From Silene noctiflora (taxonomy: Eukaryota; Streptophyta; Magnoliopsida; Caryophyllales; Caryophyllaceae), in NCBI GenBank assembly GCA_009801015.1, contig VHZZ01000072.1, forward strand, positions 302,475 through 338,170: a stretch of DNA of 35,696 bases. The letters run 5' to 3'. The notes under the pieces are model-generated. The model searched no databases and was not told the origin of the DNA. It saw only the letters and a list, made by a program, of their open reading frames with translations. Below are positions 10,513 to 30,769 of this stretch, piece after piece. The translations under genes were made by a program, and so were the position numbers. Within the stretch, counting starts at the first letter, position 1. Every line of letters begins with the position of its first letter.

Positions 10513-12668
10513 TAATAGAGTAGAGGTTATTAGTTTAATTAATAGACTAGAGGTTAAGATAGTGATGTATGAGGGATTGAGAGTGCATATAAGGAGAAAT
10601 GAAGGGAAGAATAGAGACACAAAATAAGGGTGGTCTAAAAAAGTTGGGTGTGAAGCCGTCCAAAATTATAACCCTTTCTCTCTTTTTTATTTAATTTAAT
10701 TTCATTTGATCCAATTTGCCACCCCCATGCGCAATTCATAACCCTTTAATCCTTTCTTCAATTCTTTACATATATATACATACATATTTCTCTTTTCCTT
10801 TCTTCATTAACTTATAAACTTGTGCTAGATTAAACCATCTTATCTTATATAACTATATACAATATTAAATCGCCGATTATTTGAACATAAGACATATCTA
10901 TAATTCTATATACATTTAGTTCGATTCTCTATATTCTACATTCTATTACAACGTGGAGCGAGGAACCAAGTTTAATTTCTTAAAGACGGTTCATTTTCAA
11001 GTGAGTAATATTTATTCTTCATACGACGTTAATTACTTAAAAGTTTTTCTTTTCAAACACTATTTTTTTTTCCTTGTGTGTATTGTCTTAGATTTCAAAT
11101 TTTATGTTTTCTTTTGCTTGATTATCTTGAATAAATATTTAGCTAAAAATAGCTTAATCATGGCAACGATTCGGAGCTACTCATATCATAGAATGCTTAT
11201 GATATTAGCTAGAGTAAATATTTCAAAATTATACGTCATTGTTAATTTTTCTCATCTATTTCTGAATTGATTGGTTTTCTAGAAGATCATGATAAAATAA
11301 TTTTATATAAAAAAGGAACTGTGAATATTGCTTCTTTTCGTTCATACGAAAATTTATTCGATGTTTTGAGTGTTTTTGGTGTAAAGGAAATTCACAAAAC
11401 AACATAAACTTAACTAGATAGCTCAATATATTACAGGTAAAGTCAAAAAATTTGTAGATGCTCTTTTTATTTTTATTTTTTTTAATATCAACATTCAAAT
11501 TATGCATGTATATCATTAAGACACACGTTAAAATAACTGATGATATAAATATTAATACATGGATGTCAATTTAGTTAAACAGTCACATTAGTAAAATAAT
11601 AAATCTAGAAGAAGGATGGATGATCAACCAATTAGTGAACCTCGTTTGGATCTTGGGTTGGTGCATTATTGCATTTTTCGAGAAAGATTACAATGTCCCA
11701 TGGCTTGACATTTGACGTTGACATTTTGTTAATCTTTGTGAAAAAAAAAAAAAAAAAAAAAAAAAGTTCCGCACTCGGAACTAAGAATTATGGTCGGTAA
11801 AAGTATTTTTTCCAATTCACGGTATTTCCGAGATACTTGGTTTGGAAGAAATTGACAACTCTTTGAAATCATAGGCAAAGGTTGTGTACTACTGTACTAA
11901 TTATGACCGACCAAAATGTTTTTTTTTTTTAAAAAAAAAAGTACTACAGTAGTACAGTACTATATAGAAACTTATTAATTCAAGTTACAAATGTGAAAAT
12001 ACCTCTTATAACCACATGAAGAACATTAGAACAAGCATTACCGACTTGATAGACAGGGATGTAATATATTAACAGGTAATTATATACTCGTATAGTGACT
12101 CTATTATTCTTTTTTTTACCAATTTTTTTTTAACATTTGTGGTCATTTATTTGTATTTTGATTTATTGTATTTTTTTTTGGTTAATAAATCACTTATATT
12201 AAAGTATAACAAGGCCTACATATTATTCATAAACCAATATTTAGAATTGCCTATGTTTATAAATTTGTGTCGAAAACAAAAGATAAACGAGTTAACCATA
12301 TGTAGAAGTTAATGGATAATTAAGCTATATGTGAGTATTGTTTTATATATTTCTTGCTTATTGCTTATGTCTTTTTTAAAAGTATAGCTATATGCAAATA
12401 TGCATGTAGTGCACTCTACTCAAAAGACAAGGACAACGTGCATCTTTTATGCCTTTCCAAAGTCTTATCTTTTTTACCTTATGTTTGCAAATTTACCTCA
12501 ATAAATATATTACCATGAAAAACTTGAAAGTGATTAAAAAGATATTTATAGTATCTTAGCCCCTTGTTGTTTGGTGGGTCTAACATTTGGTGCATGAATG
12601 GCTCCAAACTACTTATTGTGAATACTGGGTGGTCTCCCTTAAGACGGATATATCGGTTTTAAGATTAA
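10513..12668. other. Long upstream region of the NAC gene
   Basis: No coding sequence is supported. At about 10770-10800 TATATATACATACATA is followed by CT-rich sequence, and a good donor-like TTTCAA/GTGAGT occurs near 11001. Together with an acceptor-like ATTTTCAG at 13206-13215 just before the NAC start codon, this would allow a 5'UTR intron of about 2.2 kb, but that is a guess. A 25-base A run lies at 11741-11765. Segments at 11770-11910 (ATTATGGTCGG and its inverted match GACCGACCAAAAT) resemble the Mutator-like MITE interior at 27.2 kb. Confidence 0.35.
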
Positions 12669-13098
12669 TATAGGAATAACTTTCACTTAGATATATGAGA
12701 CAAACATTTTGTTAGTCGCTAGACATTTTGCTCATTTTGTTAGTCGCTAGACATTTTGCTTTGTTCTATACTCCCATCTATACATATCTGACTGTTTTAA
12801 GTTTAAGACAAACATATCCGTCTAAAACAAGAATTTATGAATAAGGAGTACTTTCTTATGGACCGATTAATTTCGACTGCCCAAAATACGGTCAAAAAAT
12901 GGGAATAGCTCCCACTTAGATAGATGAGATACACATTTTGTTAGTCGCTATGCATTCTGCTTGCTCCAATACTCCCATCTATACTATTTGACCGTTAAAA
13001 TTTAAAACAGATATATCCATCGCAAACAACAATTTGTGAATACGGAGTACTTCCTTATGGACCGATTAATTCTGACTGCCCAAAATACGGTCAAAAAT
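12669..13098. repeat. Imperfect ~200-bp tandem duplication upstream of the NAC gene
   Basis: Copy 1 (about 12669-12898) and copy 2 (about 12899-13098) share in order: CACTTAGATA, CATTTTGTTAGTCGCTA, ATACTCCCATCTATAC, AGGAGTACTT/CGGAGTACTT, CTTATGGACCGATTAATT and GACTGCCCAAAATACGGTCA. Copy 1 is longer because it contains an extra 28-bp repeat. The second copy ends about 135 bp before the start codon of the VND7-like gene, so the duplication lies in its proximal promoter or 5'UTR. Confidence 0.85.
12705..12760. repeat. Perfect 28-bp tandem repeat nested in copy 1
   Basis: Two identical 28-bp units, starting CATTTTGTTAGTCGCTAGAC at 12705 and 12733. Copy 2 of the larger duplication has only one such unit, so this expansion happened after, or independently of, the larger duplication. 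Confidence 0.95.
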
Positions 13099-13233
13099 TA
13101 GAAGTACCGACGTCATTATTGGTTATTGCCAGCCAACGATAGTCGGAACCGTGACTAAGAAACCGTACATTTTCCCTTTGATCTAACAAATATATTACAT
13201 GGATTAATTTTCAGGAAATTTATTAATCACAAA

Positions 13234-14559
13234 ATGGATCATACCGACGAATCATGTGTACCACCTGGGTTCAGGTTTCATCCGACAGAAGAAGAGTTAG
13301 TAGGTTACTACCTCAAGAGAAAGATCAACTCCCTTAACTTTGAACTTGATGTCATTGTTGACCTTGATCTCTACCGTATGGAGCCATGGCACTTTCAAGG
13401 TACACAAACATCTCTTATTACCGGCCGGGTTCCGATTGCACCGCTTTTTTCAACCCAAGTACTCGAATTATAAAGAAATTAGGGCGTAGATTATTGGTGG
13501 TATCGAGTTTCAGTAAGTGACTGCATATTGGTGTTTGTTATGTGCAGAAAAATGTAAGCAGGGATATACAGAGGAGAATGAATGGTACTTCTTCAGTCAC
13601 AAAGACAGGAAATACCCAACAGGAAGTCGGACTAACCGAGCTACTGCAGCCGGATTTTGGAAGGCTACTGGCAGAGACAAAGCTGTGTTATCCAAGAACT
13701 TGATAATTGGGATGAGGAAGACTCTTGTCTACTACAAAGGCCGTGCTCCCAACGGCCGTAAATCTGATTGGATTATGCATGAATACCGTCTTCAAACTAC
13801 TGAACTTGCACCTCCGCAGGCAAGTTTCCAACTTTTAACTTGTTAGTTGTTAGGTCGATGTCAAATTGTTCATTACCAAGTTACTATCAGGCCAAGTCTC
13901 GTGTGGTCTGTATCGAGTTCTCGAATCTCGAGATCCTGTTAAGTTCTACGAGCTCTTAAAACAAGCCACGCGTTCTTTTCGCAGGACGAGTGAGTTTTGA
14001 GCTGTCTGGAGAGTTTTTAACTTGAAAACTTAAAAGCTCACCCGATGCTCTGACTCGAAATTACCATAAGATTATCTTTACTTCCATTGTTTTTCCTAAA
14101 TGTCGATGAAGACTAACAAGTAGACAAATGTTTCAGGAAGAAGGCTGGGTGGTATGCAGAGCATTCAAGAAACCAAGTCCGAGTCACAAGCAAAGATTCG
14201 AGTCATGGAATCACCACTATAACAACTATTTCGTAAGAAATAACAGCACCAATAACCCCATGATCTGTTCAACATCACAACCAGACTTAGCAAGTCCAAC
14301 AGAAGTTACTGATTCTACAAATTACTTCCATCCACAGCATCATGTGCAACATTTCTGCAATTTCGAGCAGTTCATGTCAAACAGTGTTAATCTCATCGAC
14401 AATCACCTCATCGATCTTCCTCGTTTAGACGATAGTCCTTCTGTTTCGACAAGTATTGCCACGGAACAGTCATTTGATCTACAAACTGGTGTATTGAGTA
14501 ATGAGGACCATGATTATGATCAGCTTAGTAGCTTCCTTCGATCTTTTCCCAACTTATAG
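13234..14559 (+). CDS. VND7: NAC-domain transcription factor, VND7-like
   Basis: Exons 13234-13399, 13548-13819 and 14137-14559 give 286 residues. The N-terminal 160 residues are a full NAC domain: [18 protein letters not shown] (10-27), [70 protein letters not shown] and [16 protein letters not shown] proteins bind DNA as dimers; the [10 protein letters not shown] and MEPW regions are those of the VND/NST group, which switches on secondary-wall synthesis and cell death in xylem vessels. The C-terminus is short, Ser/Asn-rich and ends [10 protein letters not shown], as expected for a variable activation domain; Arabidopsis VND7 is somewhat longer (about 324 residues). Intron positions match the NAC family (after the MEPW block and before EEGWVV). 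Intron 2 starts GC rather than GT. The upstream region carries a tandem duplication. It could instead be another VND member, but the SPI-1-like neighbour favours VND7. Confidence 0.88.
13820..14136 (+). other. GC-AG intron in the NAC gene
   Basis: The second intron joins codons CAG (Q146) and GAA (E147) in phase 0. The exon border reads CCGCAG/GCAAGT, the strong consensus seen at GC-AG introns, and the acceptor is TGTTTCAG/GAAGAA. The only nearby GT (at 13824) would shift the frame out of the conserved [10 protein letters not shown] block. It is spliced by the major spliceosome in known cases. Confidence 0.85.
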
Positions 14560-15787
14560 CAAAAACTTACATTTATATATATAACAAAAGTTTCCTAACA
14601 ACATCGTCTCCCTCGTACCTCAAGGGATCCTGCTAAAGTTTCCTAACACAGAAAAAAATCGCCGATGACAAAATAGGGTTATGTAATGTACTGACGGTAT
14701 GCAGAGCTTCTTTTGGAAAATGGAAGTTCTTATTTTATGGCTAATGAAGATGCAAATTATCTCCATCTGCCTTTTTATTTCTTCACATGATTTGTTATAC
14801 CAAGCTATAAGTTGATCACATTGATCAAATTGTAAACTTATTGTTTTTATTTACTTCTAATGTTAAAGCAAAGTTTGTGGGATAAACTTCCCTTAGGTGT
14901 GTAACAAATAACCATTCAACAAAGACATCGACAGACTCTCTTTTGGTATACCCCAAAAACTCGATATTCCTAGAGCATTGCGGTCACATTTTGCCTATTG
15001 ATTGTAGCAAAATAGTTGAAAAAATAGCTTCTATGTTAAGACTTCATCCTGAATTTTTCAACGACGAAATGTTAATGTTACATGACTTGCAGCTAACTTA
15101 GACAAACAGAACATTGTAGCAAATTACTCCGTTTAGCATTCTTCGGATACAAATACAGCCTAACTTGATAGCTATGTCGCCTATGTGTGCATAAAATCTC
15201 TGTAATAAAACATCTATATAACAAAATACGGTGAAAGGGTTATTTTTCCATCCAATAGTTACAAATTACTAGCTCCGTCTCAATCATTTGTTTACCATGG
15301 ATTAAAATTATAAAAATTAAACAAATGATTGAGCCGGAAAGAGTACAAGATTACAACATAAACAGATGGTTCTGGTGAAAAAAAAAATGGCACTTGGTGA
15401 AATGTCTAGGCCATATATAATTGATTGGTACAAAGTAAGTATAAGGCACTCGAATCTCAGATCAAGAATTGGTACATAAATGAGAATATACAACTAATAC
15501 TAGCGGTATATGGCTCATAAATACATTGTTGTGTATTCATATTAGCGTTCTGAAAATCCGTCATATCATCGACATAAAAGTAGAACAATTAGCACTTTGC
15601 TCACATATGGAACTCCGTTCATCTCAAAAAAAAATATCAGTGTCGTTCTTTAAACCAGAGCACGAGTTTTTGGCTTCAGTCATCTAATAATCAAATGAGA
15701 TTCTTAAAAATTGAAAACCACAAAAATTGGACATAAATTCTCCAATGTAAAGCAGTAGAGAAAGGGACGGTTACATAGATCAGCTGT
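14560..15787. other. Convergent intergenic region between NAC and CPK genes
   Basis: Holds the 3'UTRs of the two convergent genes. An AT-rich ATTTATATATATAAC follows the NAC stop codon; no certain poly(A) signal could be assigned. Apart from a short MITE remnant at 15272-15343, nothing else was recognised. Confidence 0.5.
15272..15343. mobile_element. Internally deleted Stowaway-like MITE
   Basis: A 72-bp inverted repeat: CTCCGTCTCAATCATTTGTT on the left, and AACAAATGATTGAGCCGGAA on the right, next to TA on both sides. Only about 20 bases separate the arms, so it would fold as a hairpin. Confidence 0.6.
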
Positions 15788-19818
<4,031 letters not shown>

Positions 19819-20043
19819 CTTTTTAATGGAGGAATGATTAAAAATTGGATTTCTTTTATGTTATTTTGGGGAAATTTTTAGGTGGGTATGATTATTTTTG
19901 TGATTGGTGAAATGGGTAGTTGATGAATTTTTCTGGGTGTTTGAATTTGTAAGAGTGGTAGGTAACAATTTCATGGAAATGAGGAGAATGTAAGAAATTC
20001 TGGGTTTTTTGATTTTTTTTTTTGGATGGAGATTGAGGAGAGT

Positions 20044-20050
20044 TTATAAG
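20044..20050 (-). promoter_or_regulatory. Possible TATA box of the CPK gene
   Basis: TTATAAA on the minus strand, about 230 bp upstream of the start codon, followed by a CT-rich leader (CTCTCCTCAATCTCCATCC) typical of plant 5'UTRs. Position is reasonable but untested. Confidence 0.4.
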
Positions 20051-20151
20051 GATATTTGTCTAATTTGTCAACGTAATTAAGGAAAGAGATTTCTGCGATT
20101 TATTTTGGTTAGTCATGCGATGAGACGGTCATATCTGTTTTAACTTTTAAT

Positions 20152-20332
20152 GATAAGAATCGATTCAAATATTATTACTGGATAATTTTGCTAATATTTA
20201 GACAGCTAGCTGCCTTTATCATATGGTACTTAATTAGATAATGGTAAGATCGATTTAAATAATATCACTTGATGATTTTGCTAATATTCAGACAATTAGC
20301 TACCTTTATCATATGGTACTTATTTAGATACG
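20152..20332. repeat. 90-bp tandem duplication upstream of the CPK gene
   Basis: Two copies offset by 90 bp share AATTTTGCTAATATT or ATTTTGCTAATATTCAGACA and CCTTTATCATATGGTACTTA. Identity is high but imperfect. Confidence 0.85.
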
Positions 20333-21778
20333 TTTTACCATAATTATGGATATATAGCATTTTTAAACAAGAATTAATGTTTTTTTAGGATTTTTTTTAA
20401 ACATTTATCAGATAAGATTGTCTTATAAAGTTTATATACTCCATTATTATTTTTTAAATTTTCATAGTCTAAACTCTAGCGAAGTATACACTTGATCGCA
20501 TAACAATAAAGGTGAAGGCTGTTTTTCACATATAAAAGAACCATTTATCCTACGTATACAGAAACCGACTCGTCTATGGTAATCTGAGATATTAATAAAC
20601 TGTTTTATTGTATATAAGTAAACCGTCTCACCCTCGATCTAAGCATATAACTCAACAAGCTATTAGTAGTTTATTTTAATAGATTTAGTTTAGTTAAATG
20701 TTATAAAATTTGGAATGTTTGGAGGGAGACATTGAGATAATGGGAGCAGAGAAAGAATCTAAGGGTACAATTCTTCTGAAAAGATGAGTGTGTATTAACG
20801 TGTGGATTGGTTGGAGGCAACTACTTGCTGTTTCTCTAGAAGTCTATAGTCCAAAGTCATCTATCATACGACGGTGGATAATGACTCGACTATACTTCAA
20901 CTACTTGTTTCCACGTAAGTAACAAGGTAGCGCGTAAGACTTGCAGATTGACCCAAAGAAAAGACCTGGTAAAGGGATCAGTCAGGTCAGGTTCGAGTCG
21001 GGTAATATAAATTAATAGTACAATAGGTGTGTAATATTTCAATTTAAACGAGTAACATTACCATCCCACCAGCGCTATATACGCAGGACATCGGTCGGGT
21101 TACAACTTACAAATCCATGCTACTCGAATTCGAAGAAAGAAATGACATGTCCGGACGCAAGGTCAATCATGGTTATTAGAGATATAGAGAGATTCATCAT
21201 TCTTTCGACTTTCATTTTACGAGAAAGTCGATGGTTAAACAGATTACTAAGGATAAATTCTTACTAATTCGTAAAAATTCCACAATTTTAATAGGCTTTT
21301 GTTTAGGTCTATAAACCATAAGCAGTAAATTTCGGTATTTTGTAGGAAATGCAAATTTGCAATACATAAAAAATTGGTACTTCATTTGAAGAACGATGGT
21401 CAACCATACAATACAAGTCTCAACGCAGTTCCCACGTAATTCCAAGTCAAACAAAAGACCACCAAACACCGTTTGTTCCGCGGCAGACAACCATTTGACT
21501 TTCGAAACACGATATGCTCTTACCTAGTTAATATACTACCTTCAAAGCCACCTACTACATGTGACATTGACTACGACAATAATATCGGTCAACGCCGAAA
21601 AAGCTTTAGTCCTCATCTTTCCGGTAGGCTATCATGAAATATCAGAATAAATGGTAGCTAGGAACAGTAACTAGCGACGATCAAAACTACCTAACATGGA
21701 CCAGCGATACAGCACCATTGTGCATTGACCTAATTTAACATTCATGTAATAATTGAGTTAACCTTGATCGTTTAGAAG

Positions 21779-26601
<4,823 letters not shown>

Positions 26602-26686
26602 TGATGTGGTGAACTGAAGGTTTGTTTACTGGAAAATGGAAGAGAATGATCTAGAAAGAGTCGGGGGTAAAGTAGGAAAATAGGAA

Positions 26687-26692
26687 TATATA
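26687..26692 (-). promoter_or_regulatory. Possible TATA box of the KRR1-like gene
   Basis: TATATA on the minus strand about 85 bp upstream of the start codon. Confidence 0.4.
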
Positions 26693-26814
26693 GCGTGGGA
26701 AAGAAGAATCTAGAGGTAGACTAGTATAGTACTTAGTGGGCCGAGCTCACGTTAAATTTTTTGCCCACCAACAAGAGATTTAGCCGGTTTAAATTGACAT
26801 CCCCCTCTAAAATA

Positions 26815-26842
26815 CCGTGCATTTACACGGGTACTACACTAG
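26815..26842 (+). mobile_element. Helitron-type 3' terminus
   Basis: Short hairpin CCGTG...CACGG (26815-26830) followed by GTACTACA and CTAG (26839-26842), then T. The context CTAAAATACCGTGCATTT matches the terminus at 1634-1668. The 5' end was not found, so only the terminus is claimed. Confidence 0.5.
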
Positions 26843-26982
26843 TATTTATACAAAACAACTAATCATAATATCATACTATCGGTAAGAATTAGATTTATTG
26901 TACATCATAAGAAAATATGAGTAAATGTCTGAAATCTTTTTACCACTAGACTTGCAATAATAAGGGCCTTGTAATAAAATTT

Positions 26983-27403
26983 GGGATATTCTCACTTGTA
27001 CTTCTCAATTTTTTTCATTTTCAAACGTGTATCCTTCGGATAATAATTCTCTACTACGAGTTCAGGAAACGGTAATTTTTTTTTCCAAACCAATTATCTC
27101 GTAAAAGCCTTTAAATTTGAAAAAAATTCATCGCTTTTTGAACTAATAGCCGGTAGTTATGGTTGGTGAAAGTTTTTTTTTAACAAATAAACTTTGACCG
27201 ATCATAATTCCCGACTACGATTGAGACGTCGGTGATTTTTTTTTTTTCAAACTAAAAAGCTCGTAAAGACGATCAATTTGGAAAAAAGTTTATCGTATTC
27301 TGTACTTGTAGGCGAGAGTTATTGACGGTCAAAGTTTTTTGCAAGAAAAAAGGGATACCCCTTAGAAAATGAAAATATTGAAGGGTATAAGTGAAAATAT
27401 CCC
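26983..27403. mobile_element. Mutator-like (MULE) MITE
   Basis: Long terminal inverted repeats: GGGATATTCTCACTTGTACT on the left and, on the opposite strand, GGGATATTTTCACTTATACC on the right, continuing through TTTTCATTTTC. Flanks are ATAAAATTT (26974-26982) and ATAAATTTT (27404-27412), a 9-bp duplication with one mismatch, as for Mutator-type transposons. The 421-bp interior contains two related ~150-bp blocks (each with CTCGTAAA and later ...GTTATNGNNGGTSAAAGTTTTTT) and no coding capacity. Confidence 0.75.
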
Positions 27404-27431
27404 ATAAATTTTGAACCGAGTCCCCGAAATC

Positions 27432-28704
27432 TCAAAGATGGCCTTGTTGAGAAGGCTTTGAGTCTTCTCCTTTATCAACTTTTTTATATGCTTGCAAGAA
27501 TTCATACATTCTGTTGAAAAGCTCAACTTCAGTAGCATCACAATCTAACTTCAATGTGTGGTATTTTCTCTTACGACTAAACTTATTTTTCATGTTCATG
27601 ATTCTAACCGGAGACACAAACTTCTAACATGAGCTCCGATATACTCTATGCTTCTCGGCTGCTCTTCCACCTCATCCTCGTCAAACTTTATATCCGTTAT
27701 CCTGAAGCCAGTACATCCCATATCGTCGACAAATACTTTGCTTTCAAAGTCCACGAAGCCAAATAAATGGCCATTCTCTAAGGTATCGGTAAGCTCAGCA
27801 AGATCGCAGAATAGTGGCAGGATTGAAAAATCGTACCTGTTTATCCATATGCCCTTGGTTTTGTCTTCCAGCACCCACAGTTTGTTATTATGTACATATC
27901 CTACCGTGTCACCCATGCTTATAAGGCTATCCTTGAAATATACACATGGATCATTACCATCCGTCTCATGAACAAGATCGAGTTTTGGAGGCCCAGGAAT
28001 AACATGGAATTTTTCGGAAACAAAATCAAAGAAATGTAAATCGGAGTCCATCCAAAATGGATTCCCTTGACATTTAGTATGCCGACCAATATACAACATC
28101 CTAGGAACACTTTGTATTTCCCTCCAAATGTTGGAACCAAGTGTGCAAACCTCGGCCACGTCTAAGCAACGATACCCGTCTTCTTCCTTCTTTTGTAAGT
28201 CTCCCACCAAGAATCTTATATTCTTTGATGGACGGTGAATAACTAAAGATGAAAGACAGAAAGCGCGATCTTGTATATTTGGAATCACGAGGAATTTGAA
28301 CTTCCTCTGCTATATCGGGATTGAAAATATGAAAGCAACACGAATAACTCGAATAGGCACACATCAAACCTCCACTTGATTGAAAAGTTTCCCATTGTTT
28401 AGGTCCATAGCAGTCGAATGAGTACTCAAATATCTTACAGGTACTAGGCTGATCCCCTGATTGTTCCACTAAATAGCATGCGTTTTTCTCTGACCATAAT
28501 TTGGGAAGTGTAGTAAAAAGATAGCCAGGTGGTTTGTCAAGTGCACGACTTAATTAAATGTAAATCTACAAACTTCGGATCTGTCACAAGGTTGTACCAA
28601 AACTTACTCGAGAATCTCAGTTGTATGATTGAGCTAAACGGTAGCATCACTGCAATGTTCTGCAGGATTTCGCATGGAAGGCGATCAAGGTACCCTTCAA
28701 CCAT
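27432..28704 (-). pseudogene. F-box protein with F-box-associated domain, broken by frameshifts
   Basis: From an ATG at 28704 the reading frame encodes an F-box: LDRLPCEILQNIAVMLPF and later FWYNLVTDPKFVDLHL. It stops at TGA 28539-28537; the product continues one frame over as DKPPGYLFTTLPKLWSEK and on through FSYSPSIKEYKIL. Around 28180-28215 the frame changes again to QKKEEDGYRCLDVAEVCTLG and the F-box-associated (FBA) repeat region (SNIWREI, DGNDPCVYFKDSLISMGDT, LWVLEDKTKG). A third shift near 27620 would extend the product to 27432 (SPVRIMNMKNKF). Intact members recruit substrates to SCF ubiquitin ligases through Skp1. Two shifts are clear, the third likely. No introns explain them. Either this is a recent pseudogene, since the domains are otherwise well kept, or the assembly has indels. 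The Mutator-like MITE ends 20 bp downstream. Confidence 0.82.
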
Positions 28705-30769
28705 CTTGTTCGTTGAGCGTATCTGAGCAAATACGACTGATCATAAAGTTATGTATAAGAGACTTAGTTAGACAGTGTGTCGTTGCCAGAAATATCAATG
28801 TCTTAATAACAACAAATTCAAAAAAATTCCGGCCAAGAACCTTTATTCCAAAATTTTGAGCTCTTATAAATTCAACTCTGGGAATGTTTCAACATGCTTA
28901 CGACCCCACTCTCTACTTAGTAGCTACGCTTCTGAAGTTAACCATATGCATCACCTATGGTACAATACTTGGGTCATAAACGTATGATTTCGGACATTAA
29001 TTACGTAAGAAATCTTGATCTCTACTGTTATTGTTCGTCAATCACCTCTTTTAATACACAGGAGGATGATGATGAATCAATTAGGAACAATTCCGAACTC
29101 ACCCCCTCCCCTCTATGGTTTACAAAATAACAAGAGTACCCAAGCCTCGAGTTATATGAGAAAATCGGTATACCAATATATGAGCAAAAACATAAGTCTG
29201 ATAGGGTATGATGGTGTTAAATATACACAATGTTACCCTATTTTACGAAGAAAGTATTTCCCGATGATCCATGATATAATTTGTGTTCAAATAACAAAAA
29301 TCAACGCAGGTGAACCAGCTTCCTAACTAGTTTGTGCCAGGTATTGTCTCAACTTCTCGATCATTTATTTATTTTTGATTAAAATATTAAATACCGCTCA
29401 CAAAGAACTAAAAATTGAACAAAAGCATAACACTAATGTCTAATTAATGACAGAAATTATCAAATTAACAACTGGGTTTATCAAAATTAGACTACCTTCA
29501 TCTCAATTTCTAGTTTAGACCGATATTTTCTCACAATATACAGAGTAGAATACAAAAGTTTAATAAAAAGATCATATACGCAAGTTTGAATGTACCTTGG
29601 CTTCGGTTGGAACGAGTTTGATTTTAAAGGGATAATTAACCAGAAATCCGCCTAGACTTTTAGTCAATGAGATATCTGGGTTGAAGATCCGCCGAGATCT
29701 CGATTCCATAGGTGATTAATAATAAATATATGTCAATTTAATATTTAATATTAATTGGGATTTAAAGTAGCATCTCAAATCGGGTTTGTGATCAAAGCTT
29801 GATCGAGTTTTTCAACTTTTTATTCTCAATGATCTGTCTTAAAACTGAAATACAACAATCCTATTTATAGTCCCTAGCTACGTGCCCGCTTAGTCGCTTA
29901 CGGCATACGACTGCCTTGTTACATTCCTACTACATAAAATTATAAATCAAAAACTAATCCCAGTTAAAGTACGCCTTCCGTAATTGTATCAGGTTTTCTA
30001 TCATAAAATTTTCACATTTTACTTTACGTAAAGTAAAATTCAAATTATTGTTGATTATGGGTGCTAAAAAAACTTCTAATTGACATTTACCAGTTACCAC
30101 CCCTACCCTCACCCCCGCTAGCAGCCACCATAACCCCCACCTTCTTTCTCCTACTGTTAGCCACCCAAATTCATGCCCCGATCCGAATTCCTGACCACCC
30201 CAATCTAGTGACATTCTACTTTCTCTTATAAGCTCAAAGTCAACTAGATTGTCTTCCGAAATTACAGATTTCATCCCAAATTACAAGACACATTCAATAT
30301 TTCAATTACAATATTACATTCCTAATTCCGTAATTTCCTCGCCCCATAACCTCCCATGTCTAGCAACTATTGCAGACAAGTCTTTCTCTAGCGTTGTTCA
30401 ATGAAGAGGACTAGAGGAGCATCGTAAGAGGACTAAGAGCACTAATCCTGACAAAACATATGCGAGTGTATAGAGGTGGTACATAATAAACAAGCATACA
30501 TTGAGTCTCGTACATTATAAGAAGCTAACGTCATATAATTTTGGTGAGACTAACATTGTTCTCGGATACATACTAGTAATAAGCAAGCATACATTAGGCC
30601 CAATGCATATAATAAACTGATGTCATATTACTACAGTGAGCCTGACGTCGTTCTCGTTTTTCTTCCGAAGAAGGGGAATACAAGGACTTACCAAATCTCC
30701 GGCATTTCCTATACTATAATACATTGCATTCCTAAATGCAGATTATTTGTTTCAAAAGAACATTGAGGA
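28705..30769. other. Intergenic DNA between the F-box pseudogene and the inhibitor gene
   Basis: Contains the promoter region of the F-box pseudogene and the 3' flank of the inhibitor gene. Open frames of up to about 106 codons (29015-29326 on plus, 29954-30274 on minus) show no recognisable domain. A duplicated block lies at 30484-30656. Confidence 0.5.
30484..30656. repeat. ~80-bp tandem duplication
   Basis: Copy 1 (30484-30564) and copy 2 (30578-30656) share AATAARCAAGCATACATT, CTRAYGTCATATWA, GTGAGMCT and GTYGTTCTCG-type blocks, offset by 94 bp. Confidence 0.75.

Larger units (their letters stand above)
19819..21778. other. Intergenic region between KRR1-like and CPK genes
   Basis: Carries the CPK promoter/5'UTR at its left and the KRR1-like 3'UTR at its right. 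Apart from the 90-bp duplication no gene or element was recognised. The 92-codon minus-strand open frame at 21212-21490 has no recognisable similarity. Confidence 0.5.

Noticed and set aside
10953-11270. 105-codon open frame
   Set aside because: AT-rich composition, no recognisable domain, not start-supported; likely chance or 5'UTR intron sequence.
29954-30274. 106-codon minus-strand open frame rich in Gly/Trp
   Set aside because: No known domain, no splice or promoter support; left unannotated.
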